Below, piece after piece: positions 26,283 through 36,026 of a DNA stretch of 64,000 nucleotides. The position numbers and the translations under genes were made by a program. Each line of letters starts with the position of its first letter. Within the stretch, counting starts at the first letter, position 1. Under the pieces are notes generated by a model. It ran no database searches. It was not told the origin of the DNA and saw only the letters and a list, made by a program, of their open reading frames with translations. Source of the DNA: JAVJRN01 sp047635055 (GTDB lineage Bacteria > Bacteroidota > Bacteroidia > Cytophagales > Cyclobacteriaceae); contig JBLIIJ010000003.1 in assembly GCA_047635055.1 (NCBI GenBank), forward strand, positions 1 to 64,000, in the 5' to 3' direction.

Positions 26283-27180
26283 TTTTCACCCAATCAATAT
26301 CTTTTTTTAGCCAATGCATTGTTTCTGCCTCTTTTGATCCCAGACTTGGCACCAAGTTATACTCCCAAGACGCGTCTGGGGGAAGACTCATCAAAATAGA
26401 CTCTGTTCGGCCTCCTGTGTCCAACCCGAACTTGGTTCCTTTATCCCATACGAGGTTAAATTCCGCATATCTACCTCTGCGGATTAGTTGCCATTTGCGA
26501 TGTTGTTCACTGAACTCTTTATTACGACTTTCTTGAGCATAACTTTTGTAGATTGAAAGGAATGATTTGCCGACCGACTGGCTAAAGGCCCATAATTCTG
26601 CTTTACTTTTTTGTTCAGTTTTTTCGTTTAGCCGATCGTAAAAAATTCCTCCAACACCTCTGGTTTCATCACGATGTTTTATATAAAAATAGTCGTCTGC
26701 CCATTTTTTAAATCTTAAATAATAGTTGGAGTCAGCTTGATCACAGACATGCTTTAAATAATGATGGATCGTTTTTCCTGATTCTTTATCTACATAGTGG
26801 GGTGTTAAATCTATGCCTCCACCAAACCAATATTCTCCACCCTCCATTTCGAAATAACGAACGTTCATGTGTATGATAGGAACCCATGGATTGCTAGGGT
26901 GTAGTACAATAGACACTCCAGTAGCAAAGAAATTTGCCTTATTGATGCCAAGTGCTGCAGTTATTTTTTCAGGTGTTGGTCCGTGTACTGCGGAGAAGTT
27001 AACACCGCCTTTCTCAATAAGAGAACCATTTTTTATAACTCGAGATTTGCCACCACCACCTTCTGGTCTTTCCCATATGTCTTGTTCAAAAAGAGCGTTT
27101 CCATCTAATTCTTCTAGTCCGTTACAAATTTCATCCTGTAAATTTTCGAACCAGGTTTTAATTTCTTCTTTGCTGATCAT
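26275..27180 (-). CDS. hemF: Oxygen-dependent coproporphyrinogen III oxidase
   Basis: 301 residues, matching the aerobic HemF family: RPEGGGGKSRVI, GVSIVLHPSNPWVPIIHMNV, EYWFGGGIDLTPHYV, RRGRYAEFNLVWDKGT and LMSLPPDASWEY. It converts coproporphyrinogen III to protoporphyrinogen IX with oxygen, so the organism makes haem aerobically. The start shares one base with the tamL stop. Confidence 0.97.
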   Translation of the reverse strand: MISKEEIKTWFENLQDEICNGLEELDGNALFEQDIWERPEGGGGKSRVIKNGSLIEKGGVNFSAVHGPTPEKITAALGINKANFFATGVSIVLHPSNPWVPIIHMNVRYFEMEGGEYWFGGGIDLTPHYVDKESGKTIHHYLKHVCDQADSNYYLRFKKWADDYFYIKHRDETRGVGGIFYDRLNEKTEQKSKAELWAFSQSVGKSFLSIYKSYAQESRNKEFSEQHRKWQLIRRGRYAEFNLVWDKGTKFGLDTGGRTESILMSLPPDASWEYNLVPSLGSKEAETMHWLKKDIDWVKNG

Positions 27181-29615
27181 TAAAAAGGATATCCAATACC
27201 AATATTAAGATTGAAAAGTTGTTGATTAAATAAGTCGTCCAAACGAATTTTATTCGCTACAAATCTATCGCCTTCTGGCCTAGCTGGGTCAACTATTTTA
27301 TAGGCACCATCAAGCCGCAATATTAAAAACGAAAAATCCATCCTAAGACCTATCCCTGCGCCTACTGCGATTTCTTTAATAAAAGACCGAAATCGAAAAA
27401 TACCATCGCTTGATTCATCACCATCATTATTCTCGTTAATTGTTTTACTCCGCCAAAGCCAAGCATTTCCAATATCAATAAAGGCAGCAATATTAAAAAA
27501 TCCAATCACATTTTTTCTATACTCTATAGAAGATTCAATAATTACATCAGCTGGCTGCTCACGTTGATAATCAACTTCGATTTCATTTCCTTCCACATTG
27601 GTATATTCGGCATAAGATCCAGGTCCTAAGCGCCTTGGGCTCCATGCTCTGATGGAATTGCTACCACCAGCAAAAAAGTATTTTTCATATGGTAATGCAC
27701 GACTTTCGCCATATACGTAAGCAAAACCTGTATTAAACCTATAGGCAAAACTGGATCCTTTTTTTATTCTAATGTTTTTTCTAAAATCAGCATTGAACTT
27801 AAAATATCGATAGTATTCTAGGTTTTGTGATTCATCGAAAGGTTTTCGCCCCAAGAAAGTTTGTAATAATCCACCATATTCCAGGAATACGCTTAGGAAA
27901 GTAGCATTAACGTCCGATTGGCCATACTTATTGGTTCTTAGGTTGTAGCTTATACTAGCAGCGCTGACAAAGGAAGGTCTAAAAGCACTAACATATGACC
28001 TGTTTCCTTGATCTTCAAATTCTTGTAGTTCTTGGCTGAAATTTGAATAGTTGTCAGATTGGATAAAACTAACGTCTAGGGGTTTTACCGAAAATTGAGC
28101 GATCTGCTTTACTTGCCAAAGGTAGGCGATGGCGGAATTAAAGGTGGTTCGTTCATATTCATTAAAGCGATATTCATAATTAATTCCGATTGAAAATCGC
28201 GTACGAGGATTGTAGGCACCATATTTATTTCTCAGTCTTTGACTTAGCGGAAAATAGAAAATAGGAAAGGTGAGCGAGGCAACTGCGCCCGCTTGAAACC
28301 TAGTATATTCATTGTTATCCGCATTTACATTGGGAATACCCTGTAGCCGCACGTTGGCATTTATGTCGATAATTTCTAGCCTATGGAAGAGGTTTCTGTT
28401 TTTGGCATTAAAATTAAAAAACGGACCAGGTTTTTGAGCTTCTTCGAATAAACTTAGTCCTATCTCCGTTGAAGTCTGAAATTTCTTTAAAGGCGAAGTG
28501 AAAATAGTGCTTACAAACTCCCCATCTGTGGTGTCATATTCAATATTCACAAAGCGAAAAATATCGAGATATGACAATTGCTTCTGTGTTTCAAGTGCTT
28601 TTTCTCGACTATACAGGTCAGATTTATCTAGAAAAATTCTTCGATCGAGTATTTTTTCAGCGTAATTATTTACCGCTTGGTTATAGGTAATATTATTATA
28701 AGTAATTGTCCTTAATCTATGGTCGCTTTTTTTACTCGTCTCAGAATTAAAAATTAAGGAATCATAGCTGTAAATCCTGTGATTAGTGCGGTTAGCAGGG
28801 TTGGTTATGGTAAGTCGAACTAGAAGTTTTTGATTTGGTAGATTGACAGAATCAACTTCAAATAAGATGTACTGCTTTTTGAATTCGTAAAACCCATTAT
28901 TGCTCGCGATTTTATAAACTCGTTCTCTTTCCTGAGTGATTAATTCTTGGGAAAACTGTTGACCTTTTAATGGACTTACTGTGGTTTTCGTTTTGTATAA
29001 AGAATCAAGGGTTGGATCAGCTATGAAGGTGTATACCGAATCTATGACGTATGGTTTTTTTGGCTGTATCTCATATGTTATTCGGGCATTCTTATATTCA
29101 AAGATTGTTGGGCTATTGACTATTGAGTTAAAATAACCTCGTGTAAACATATATTTATTAATGTTATCAACTGTTTTTCTAGCCTTTGAGCTATCAAAAA
29201 CAGTTAATGTTTCACCCCATTGCATCCTTCTATTTCCGTTTTTTAATTCATCTTTGAATTCTGTAAGCTTCCGAGCTTTTTTCGACAGCAGCTGACTTTT
29301 TCTACTTTCTTTTTGTGTTGCAGCAATTTTAGTATCAAACTTTTCTAGGCGTTTTCTCTTATTTGACTGAATTTTGGTCGTGTCGTAATTTTTAAGTCCC
29401 CAATTGTATATATACACCAAATGAAAAATAGGTAGACTTAAAAATCGGCTATTACGTTCTTGTACTAATTGGTCTTTGATGGCATCAGTATTAATACCTT
29501 TGGGTGCGCGAATTTTTTGCTTAACCAATACTGACTCACCTGTATGGAGATATTTATACCCCATACAAGAGGTAAGTGTAAAAGTGATAAACAATATTAA
29601 AGATCGTAGAAACAA
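27180..29615 (-). CDS. TamL-type Omp85 outer-membrane lipoprotein
   Basis: 811 residues from TTG at 29615. No ATG fits: an in-frame stop lies five codons upstream and the next TTG would give too short a signal. The leader ends in a lipobox (FTLTSC, Cys17), the mark of the Bacteroidota TamL variant of TamA. POTRA-like repeats fill about 30-400, and the C-terminal half is a 16-strand-type BamA/TamA barrel (FFAGGSNSIRAWSPRRLGPG) ending in Phe. Role by family: outer-membrane protein or lipid insertion with TamB, which is not nearby. It heads the hemF and PAP2 genes. Confidence 0.9.
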   Translation of the reverse strand: MFLRSLILFITFTLTSCMGYKYLHTGESVLVKQKIRAPKGINTDAIKDQLVQERNSRFLSLPIFHLVYIYNWGLKNYDTTKIQSNKRKRLEKFDTKIAATQKESRKSQLLSKKARKLTEFKDELKNGNRRMQWGETLTVFDSSKARKTVDNINKYMFTRGYFNSIVNSPTIFEYKNARITYEIQPKKPYVIDSVYTFIADPTLDSLYKTKTTVSPLKGQQFSQELITQERERVYKIASNNGFYEFKKQYILFEVDSVNLPNQKLLVRLTITNPANRTNHRIYSYDSLIFNSETSKKSDHRLRTITYNNITYNQAVNNYAEKILDRRIFLDKSDLYSREKALETQKQLSYLDIFRFVNIEYDTTDGEFVSTIFTSPLKKFQTSTEIGLSLFEEAQKPGPFFNFNAKNRNLFHRLEIIDINANVRLQGIPNVNADNNEYTRFQAGAVASLTFPIFYFPLSQRLRNKYGAYNPRTRFSIGINYEYRFNEYERTTFNSAIAYLWQVKQIAQFSVKPLDVSFIQSDNYSNFSQELQEFEDQGNRSYVSAFRPSFVSAASISYNLRTNKYGQSDVNATFLSVFLEYGGLLQTFLGRKPFDESQNLEYYRYFKFNADFRKNIRIKKGSSFAYRFNTGFAYVYGESRALPYEKYFFAGGSNSIRAWSPRRLGPGSYAEYTNVEGNEIEVDYQREQPADVIIESSIEYRKNVIGFFNIAAFIDIGNAWLWRSKTINENNDGDESSDGIFRFRSFIKEIAVGAGIGLRMDFSFLILRLDGAYKIVDPARPEGDRFVANKIRLDDLFNQQLFNLNIGIGYPF

Positions 29616-29617
29616 AT

Positions 29618-30373
29618 ATGGATAGGCTTAAACTCTCTGCTAAACAAGCAAAATTCATCAAATCACTGAAGATAAAAAAGTTTCGCCAGCAGGAAAGAGT
29701 ATTTCTTGTTGAGGGAAAGAAAAATGTACAAGAATTACTACGTTCAAATTATGAAATTAGGTACTTAATATGTACAAACGTCTTTTATGAGAGTAGTCTT
29801 TCCTTAAAGAAAGCGGATCAGTCTAAAATACTATTTGCCTCTCCGGCGGACCTGACTTCTATAGGAACCTTAAAAACAAATAATGAATGCTTAGCCGTTG
29901 TAAACTTTGAGGAAAAAAAATCTATTCCGGATCACGTCGATCATATTTTTTTGTTTGATGGGATTAATGATCCAGGAAACCTAGGTACAATTATTCGTAC
30001 TCTTGATTGGTTTGGATTTAATCATTTGGTTTGTGCGCCCGAGACGACCGATCATTTTGCTCCAAAAGTGGTTAACACTTCTAAGGGTTCTTTTTTTCGG
30101 GCGAATATAGAGGTGGCGGATTTGGTCGATTTTATAAAATCCTCTTCTCGAACGGTATACTTGGTGGAGATGAATGGGGCGCCATTAAGCTCCATTAACC
30201 AGGAATCAATGTCACCGTCTATTTTTATAATGGGGAGCGAATCTCATGGAATCTCTGAGTCAATTAGAGCATTGGGTAACCATTCAATAACAATTCCTAA
30301 TTTCGGTTCTGCGGAATCGCTAAACGTAGGAATCGCTACTGGGATCTTATGTTATCAATTGAGAAACTGTTAG
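29618..30373 (+). CDS. TrmH/SpoU-family RNA 2'-O-methyltransferase
   Basis: 251 residues. N-terminal substrate-binding domain (about 1-100; KFRQQERVFLVEGKKNVQEL) and a SPOUT knot with motifs NDPGNLGTIIRTLDWFG, IFIMGSESHGIS and AESLNVGIATGILCY. It methylates a ribose in rRNA or tRNA; the site is not assignable. Its ATG is only two bases from the divergent tamL start. It overlaps pgi by four bases (TTAG). Confidence 0.92.
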   Translation: MDRLKLSAKQAKFIKSLKIKKFRQQERVFLVEGKKNVQELLRSNYEIRYLICTNVFYESSLSLKKADQSKILFASPADLTSIGTLKTNNECLAVVNFEEKKSIPDHVDHIFLFDGINDPGNLGTIIRTLDWFGFNHLVCAPETTDHFAPKVVNTSKGSFFRANIEVADLVDFIKSSSRTVYLVEMNGAPLSSINQESMSPSIFIMGSESHGISESIRALGNHSITIPNFGSAESLNVGIATGILCYQLRNC

Positions 30374-32022
30374 TCCTTTTTAAATGTTTTATATGCATTT
30401 ATTAATCCGTTCGTAGACGTATCATGATCAGTGATATGCTCTTCACCAGACAGTTTTGGGAGGATTTCTTTGGCAAGTTGCTTCCCGAGTTCTACACCCC
30501 ATTGATCAAAACTGAATACATTCCAAACGATACCTTGAACGAAAATTTTATGCTCATACATGGCAATTAATGAGCCTAATGTGCGAGGTGTGAGTATTTT
30601 GAAGAGGATTGAGTTTGTTGGCTTATTACCTTCAAAAACTTTGAATGGCGCTAGTTCTTCTAATTCTTCTTTTGAAATGTCAGTACTTTCCAACTCGGCG
30701 ATTACCTTTTCTTTGGTTTTCCCATTCATTAATGCTTCCGTTTGGGCAAAGAAGTTTGCTAGTAATTTTTCATGGTGATCACCAATTGGATTTTGACTTT
30801 TGGCTGGTGCCAAAAAGTCACATGGAATAATTTTAGTTCCTTGGTGAATAAGTTGATAAAAAGCATGCTGTCCATTCGTTCCTGGTTCTCCCCATATTAC
30901 AGGTCCTGTCTGATAGTCTATTGTTTCCCCATTTCTGGCGACTGACTTACCATTACTTTCCATATCACCTTGTTGGAAATAGGCAGCAAACCGATGCATA
31001 TACTGATCGTATGGTAATATGGCTTGTGTTTCTGCCCCAAAAAAGTTGTTGTACCAAATACCTAGAATAGCTAATAGAATAGGAATGTTTTCTTTTACCG
31101 GAGCATCTTTGAAATGGTTGTCCATGGCGTGGGCGCCATCGAGTAACTCTTCAAAGTTTTCATAACCGATGGTGCAGGCGATGGACATTCCTATAGATGA
31201 CCAAAGGGAATACCTACCACCAACCCAATCCCAGAATTCGAACATGTTGTCCGAATCGATTCCGAATGCTTCGACTGACTCTTTGTTTGTAGATATAGCG
31301 ATGAAGTGCTTGGCAACATCCAATTCTTCACCATATTTTAAGAACCATGTTTTTGCCGATTGGGCATTTGTCATGGTTTCTTGAGTCGTAAATGTCTTAG
31401 AGGCAATAATGAATAAAGTAGTTTCTGGGTCTACTTGATTTAGCGTTGTATAGATGTGTGAGCCATCAACATTGGATACGTAGTAAGTCTTTATATTCTC
31501 TTTTGTATAAGGCTTAAGCGCTTCTGTGACCATGTATGGCCCTAGATCCGAGCCACCTATTCCTATATTGACAATGGTATTGATAGGCTTACCTGTATAA
31601 CCCTTAAGTTCTCCATTATGAAGTTTTGAGGTAAACAGTTTCATTTTTTTTAAAACGTTGTTCACTTCGGGCATCACGTCTTTACCGTCGACTATGAATT
31701 TGGTATTCGACCTATTTCTTAGCGCTACATGAAGTACTGCGCGCTTTTCAGTCTTATTGATAGCAGTGCCATTGAACATTTTTTCAATAGCATCATTAAG
31801 ATCTATTTCTTGTAAAAGCCGTTCAAAAAGGTTTAGCGTTTCTTCAGTGATTCTATTCTTCGAATAATCAAAGAGAATATCTTCAAATCTTAAAGAAAAT
31901 TTATTGAAACGATCCTTGTCATCAGCGAATAGCTGAGCTAGATGCGTTTCTTTTATTGAGCTAAAATGATTAGTCAATTGCTCCCAAGATTTAGTGTCCT
32001 TAGGATTAGTAGAATGAAGCAT
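30370..32022 (-). CDS. pgi: Glucose-6-phosphate isomerase
   Basis: 550 residues, the long bacterial form. SIS-domain motifs: IGIGGSDLGPYMV, VDGSHI, GGRYSLWSSIGMS, GEPGTNGQHAFYQL and VFSFDQWGVELGKQLA. It interconverts glucose-6-phosphate and fructose-6-phosphate. The antiporter gene upstream is 12 bases away, and a phosphohexomutase lies beyond it, so carbohydrate-phosphate genes are grouped. Confidence 0.98.
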   Translation of the reverse strand: MLHSTNPKDTKSWEQLTNHFSSIKETHLAQLFADDKDRFNKFSLRFEDILFDYSKNRITEETLNLFERLLQEIDLNDAIEKMFNGTAINKTEKRAVLHVALRNRSNTKFIVDGKDVMPEVNNVLKKMKLFTSKLHNGELKGYTGKPINTIVNIGIGGSDLGPYMVTEALKPYTKENIKTYYVSNVDGSHIYTTLNQVDPETTLFIIASKTFTTQETMTNAQSAKTWFLKYGEELDVAKHFIAISTNKESVEAFGIDSDNMFEFWDWVGGRYSLWSSIGMSIACTIGYENFEELLDGAHAMDNHFKDAPVKENIPILLAILGIWYNNFFGAETQAILPYDQYMHRFAAYFQQGDMESNGKSVARNGETIDYQTGPVIWGEPGTNGQHAFYQLIHQGTKIIPCDFLAPAKSQNPIGDHHEKLLANFFAQTEALMNGKTKEKVIAELESTDISKEELEELAPFKVFEGNKPTNSILFKILTPRTLGSLIAMYEHKIFVQGIVWNVFSFDQWGVELGKQLAKEILPKLSGEEHITDHDTSTNGLINAYKTFKKD

Positions 32023-32034
32023 GTTTGATAATTT

Positions 32035-33024
32035 TTACAATCTTACGAAGAGATAGTACATGTAGGCAACAAAGCCAAGAAGGTAAATAATACCTTCTGA
32101 TCGGTCCAGTTTGTATTTGGCAAAAGTGAACATAAATACGAATAGCATCAAAGTACCAACCATGACCAGCAGGATGTCCATATTTAGCACCGGGTTGTAT
32201 TGAAGAGGGGAATGTACCAATCCCGTAACTCCCAAGACAAGAAGTAAGTTGAATATATTTGAACCAACAATATTACCAACGGCAAGATCGGATTTTTTCT
32301 GAAATGCAGCGACAGCAGATGTTGCCAGTTCAGGCAGTGAAGTTCCAGCGGCTAGGATAGTTAATCCAATCAATTTTTCACTTACACCATAGAGTTGAGC
32401 TACTTTTACAGCACTATCGACAATCATTTTACCACCAACGACTAACCCGAATATACCACCTGCGATGAGTAAGGTAGTTTTCAAGCTTCCCATGACCTCA
32501 ATATCTTCAACCAAGTCACTATCTTCAGGATTCCTTGTCAAATTCATAAAAATGTAGACTAGGAAGAGGACGAACATTACTAACAAAATAATACAGTCTA
32601 TTACTCCTAGCGTGTTTGAGTCCGAATTGAAAAACATTACGTCATTAACCAGAACGAAGAATATAAATGTCGCTAGTAGCGAATAGGGTATTTCCTTCCA
32701 AAGTGCATTTTTCTGCACCGTAAGGGGATATATGACAGCAGCTACTCCGAGTATTAAAAAGATATTAAAAATATTGGATCCAATGATGTTTCCAAACACA
32801 ACATCGTGTGTGCCTCCTTCGGCTGTTGTGACGGACCCTGAGATAATGTTTACAACCAATTCAGGAGCGGAGGTACCCATGGCGACTACTGTTAACCCTA
32901 TCGCTATATCAGAAACGTTAAATCTTTTAGCGAGGGAGGATGCTCCATTTACAAGGAAATCGGCACCCTTAATTAAAAGTACAAAGCCGATGGTGATTAA
33001 TACAAGATGAATAACTATATCCAA
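32035..33024 (-). CDS. Calcium/sodium antiporter (CaCA family)
   Basis: 329 residues from TTG at 33024; an in-frame stop lies three codons upstream and MDIVIHLVL is the usual family start. Two inverted repeats of five helices each carry the alpha motifs GTSAPELVVNIISG and GTSLPELATSAVAA, both followed by GNIIGSN or GNIVGSN. This matches the YrbG-type sodium/calcium exchangers. A central acidic loop (NPEDSDLVEDIE) may bind cations. It likely exports calcium. Confidence 0.92.
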   Translation of the reverse strand: MDIVIHLVLITIGFVLLIKGADFLVNGASSLAKRFNVSDIAIGLTVVAMGTSAPELVVNIISGSVTTAEGGTHDVVFGNIIGSNIFNIFLILGVAAVIYPLTVQKNALWKEIPYSLLATFIFFVLVNDVMFFNSDSNTLGVIDCIILLVMFVLFLVYIFMNLTRNPEDSDLVEDIEVMGSLKTTLLIAGGIFGLVVGGKMIVDSAVKVAQLYGVSEKLIGLTILAAGTSLPELATSAVAAFQKKSDLAVGNIVGSNIFNLLLVLGVTGLVHSPLQYNPVLNMDILLVMVGTLMLFVFMFTFAKYKLDRSEGIIYLLGFVAYMYYLFVRL

Positions 33025-33145
33025 AGCGGTTCAGGTTAGGTTATTTATTTGCAAGAAACTAAAATTATAAAGATTTTTAGAGTTTATTCTAACAAATATG
33101 CTAATTTAATATTAAGTATAGATTTAAACAACAGGTAATAATTAC

Positions 33146-34867
33146 TTATAAATCAAGGTCTTTCATGATGGTCTCTGTTTTAGCGTGTAAAGAATCAATA
33201 GTTGCATCGTACTTAGATAGGTCATCAATTTTTTGATTAACAGAAAAGTAAAATTTAATCTTAGGCTCTGTCCCTGAGGGCCTTATTGAGACTTTGGTCC
33301 CGTCTTCTGTTAAAAACTGCAAGACATTTGATGATGGAAATTTGATCTTGGATACATTTCCTAATGAGTCAGTTGATATCCCTTCTTTGTAATCAATTTT
33401 CACAGAAACGATAGACCCAGCCAAATTGGTAGGAGGATTATTTCTAAACTTAACCATCATTTGTGTAATCTCTTCTGCGCCGGACTTGCCTTTTTTTGTT
33501 ATTGACTTTAAAGATTCTTGGTATAACCCTAATTCAAGATGAATTTCTCTTAGCAACTCATAAACAGTCTTTCCTTGATCTTTAGCCCATGCTGCCATTT
33601 CGGCGATCATTGCACAAGAAGCGATTGCATCTTTATCACGCACTGCATCACCGATCAAATACCCATAACTCTCTTCACCACCACCGATAAACTTCGCTTT
33701 TCCTTCTAAGTCGCGTATCACCTCGGCTATGTATTTGAAGCCTGTCAAAGTATTGTAATGAGTTACTTCATACTTTTCGGCTATTCGTTCTATTAAATCA
33801 GTGGTGACGATGGTTTTAACAATGTACTGATTCCCATCAAGTTTGCCATTATCCTTCCATTTTGCGAGTAGATAGTAAAGTAATAATGTTCCCGTCTGGT
33901 TTCCATTAAGAAGCTGGAATTCATTCTTATCGTTTTTCACTGCTATACCTACACGATCAGCATCTGGATCTGTGGCCATTACCAAATCCGCATTTACCTC
34001 TTCCGCTTTTTTCAGCGCAAGGCTCAAAGCCTCAGCTTCTTCTGGGTTAGGATATACTACGGTAGGGAAATCACCGTTTGGTTCTGCTTGTTCTTCAACA
34101 ATAGATACGTTTGTAAATCCAAACTTTTCGAGAACAGGAGGGACAAGTGTAATACCAGTGCCATGAATCGAACTAAAGACGATGGACAGGTCGTGATGTT
34201 TTTTGATGATCTCTGGCGATAGAGACAAATCTTTGATCATGCTCAAGTATTTGTCATCGATTTCTTTTCCTATAGGTTGTATTAACGATTCATTTGTTTC
34301 AAATAATACTTCATCTATACTAGAAATATTATTAACCTCATCAATAACATTTTTGTCATGTGGGGAAACGATTTGAGCCCCATCATCCCAATACGCTTTA
34401 TAACCATTGTATTCTTTAGGGTTATGTGAGGCAGTTAAAACAACACCACTTTTACAGCCTAATTCTCGAATGGCAAAAGACAACTCTGGTGTAGGCCTTA
34501 AAGCATCAAAAAGGTAGACTTTTATATTGTTAGCACTAAATACACCTGCAGTTACTTCGGCGAAGAACCGACTATTATTACGGCTATCATGCGCAATTGC
34601 AACACTGATTTGCTCACCAGAAAATTCCTTATTTAGGTAATTAGCTAAGCCTTGTGTTGCAGAGCCAATAGTGTATTTGTTAATTCGATTTGAACCAACA
34701 CCCATGACCCCTCTTAGTCCACCTGTTCCAAATTCAAGATTTTTATAAAAAGACTCGGTCAACTCTGATGAATCAGTATCGATCAACATCTTTTCTATTG
34801 ACTGTTTTGTGTCAGTATCAACTTTAGTGCTATTGAGCCATTTTTGAGCTTTTTCTTCGATGGTCAT
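33146..34867 (-). CDS. Phosphoglucomutase/phosphomannomutase-type phosphohexomutase
   Basis: 573 residues, four-domain alpha-D-phosphohexomutase. Catalytic phosphoserine loop TASHNPKEYNGYKAYW, magnesium loop DPDADRVGIA, sugar loop GGEESYG and phosphate loop RPSGTEPKIKFY are all present. The length and GTGGLRGVMG near the N-terminus fit the PgcA/PGM2-like group that makes glucose-1-phosphate. It stands alone with about 120-140 bases of non-coding DNA on each side. Confidence 0.94.
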   Translation of the reverse strand: MTIEEKAQKWLNSTKVDTDTKQSIEKMLIDTDSSELTESFYKNLEFGTGGLRGVMGVGSNRINKYTIGSATQGLANYLNKEFSGEQISVAIAHDSRNNSRFFAEVTAGVFSANNIKVYLFDALRPTPELSFAIRELGCKSGVVLTASHNPKEYNGYKAYWDDGAQIVSPHDKNVIDEVNNISSIDEVLFETNESLIQPIGKEIDDKYLSMIKDLSLSPEIIKKHHDLSIVFSSIHGTGITLVPPVLEKFGFTNVSIVEEQAEPNGDFPTVVYPNPEEAEALSLALKKAEEVNADLVMATDPDADRVGIAVKNDKNEFQLLNGNQTGTLLLYYLLAKWKDNGKLDGNQYIVKTIVTTDLIERIAEKYEVTHYNTLTGFKYIAEVIRDLEGKAKFIGGGEESYGYLIGDAVRDKDAIASCAMIAEMAAWAKDQGKTVYELLREIHLELGLYQESLKSITKKGKSGAEEITQMMVKFRNNPPTNLAGSIVSVKIDYKEGISTDSLGNVSKIKFPSSNVLQFLTEDGTKVSIRPSGTEPKIKFYFSVNQKIDDLSKYDATIDSLHAKTETIMKDLDL

Positions 34868-35007
34868 ATGAGTAATTGAGGTGGTTAAAATGAGTTAAAG
34901 TTAAAAAATATCCTTTAAAATTGGATTGCAAAATTTCAGTTGTGGATGGTCCTAAAGTGAAATTATTAAGTTTCCTCTAGATTAGGAGAAAATAGACTAT
35001 AAATATG

Positions 35008-35976
35008 TCAGAATCCAAGCTTTCTTCTAACCCTGTCTAAAGTTAAATGAGCAATTTTAGAGGCTCTTTCTTCCCCCTTTGCAAGGGCATCTTCAATAAG
35101 CTGAGGATTGGCCATTAGTTCGTCATAAGCCGACCTCTCTTTTCCAAAAATCTGTATTATTAGTTCAAATAATGCTTGTTTAGCGTGTCCATAGCCATAA
35201 TTTCCACCTAAATATTTCTTTCGCATTTCTACTGTATCCAGCTCGTTAGCCAACAAACTATAAAGCGCAAAAACATTACATGTTTCTGGATTTTTGGGCT
35301 CTTCTAATGGAGTGCTATCAGTAATGATGGCCATCACATTTTTTCGGAGTTTCTTGTCTGGTTGAAAAATGTCAATAATGTTTCCGTACGATTTACTCAT
35401 TTTTTGACCATCGGTTCCGGGAATAGTCATTAATTGTTCATTGATCCTCGATTCTGGCAGTACGAAAGTATCTCCAAATTGATGATTAAAACTTGACGCT
35501 ATGTCCCGCGCCATTTCGATATGTTGTTTCTGGTCTTTTCCTACTGGAACCACTTCCGCATCATACAGTAAAATATCAGCGGCCATGAGTACCGGATAAG
35601 TGAATAGCCCTGCATTTACATCTGCCAGCCTGCTGGCCTTGTCTTTAAACGAATGCGCATTAGAAAGCATTGGGAAAGGAGTAAAGCAATTAAGATACCA
35701 TGCCAACTGACATACTTCTGGCACCTTGGATTGGCGATAGAAAAGATTGGTTGTCGTATCGAAACCGCATGCAAGCCATGCCGCAGCAACTGATTGCGTG
35801 TTTTCTTTTCTTACGTCACCATCTTTTATTGTAGTTAAAGAATGTAAATCTGCAATAAAGAAAAATGACTCGTTATTTTTGTCTTTTGAAAGTTCTATGG
35901 CGGGTATAATTGCGCCCAATAAATTACCAAGATGAGGTTTTCCGGAACTTTGAATTCCAGTAAGTATACGTGCCAT
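35008..35976 (-). CDS. trpS: Tryptophan--tRNA ligase
   Basis: 322 residues, class Ic synthetase. HIGH-type motif in SGKPHLGNLLGAI, KMSKS in GQKMSKSYGNII, and ADILLYDAEVVPVGKDQKQH for tryptophan binding. Full length for the bacterial short form. A small inverted repeat (AGGTTT-TTGC-AAACCT, 35981-35996) lies just upstream of the ATG; its meaning is unclear. Confidence 0.97.
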   Translation of the reverse strand: MARILTGIQSSGKPHLGNLLGAIIPAIELSKDKNNESFFFIADLHSLTTIKDGDVRKENTQSVAAAWLACGFDTTTNLFYRQSKVPEVCQLAWYLNCFTPFPMLSNAHSFKDKASRLADVNAGLFTYPVLMAADILLYDAEVVPVGKDQKQHIEMARDIASSFNHQFGDTFVLPESRINEQLMTIPGTDGQKMSKSYGNIIDIFQPDKKLRKNVMAIITDSTPLEEPKNPETCNVFALYSLLANELDTVEMRKKYLGGNYGYGHAKQALFELIIQIFGKERSAYDELMANPQLIEDALAKGEERASKIAHLTLDRVRRKLGF

Positions 35977-36026
35977 AATAAGGTTTTTGCAAACCTATAA
36001 AATTTGTGATTAGGGAATAAATATAT

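Noticed and set aside
35981..35996. Inverted repeat AGGTTT-TTGC-AAACCT upstream of trpS as a Trp-responsive element
   Set aside because: Arms are only six bases, there is no leader peptide with Trp codons, and no T-box features are visible.
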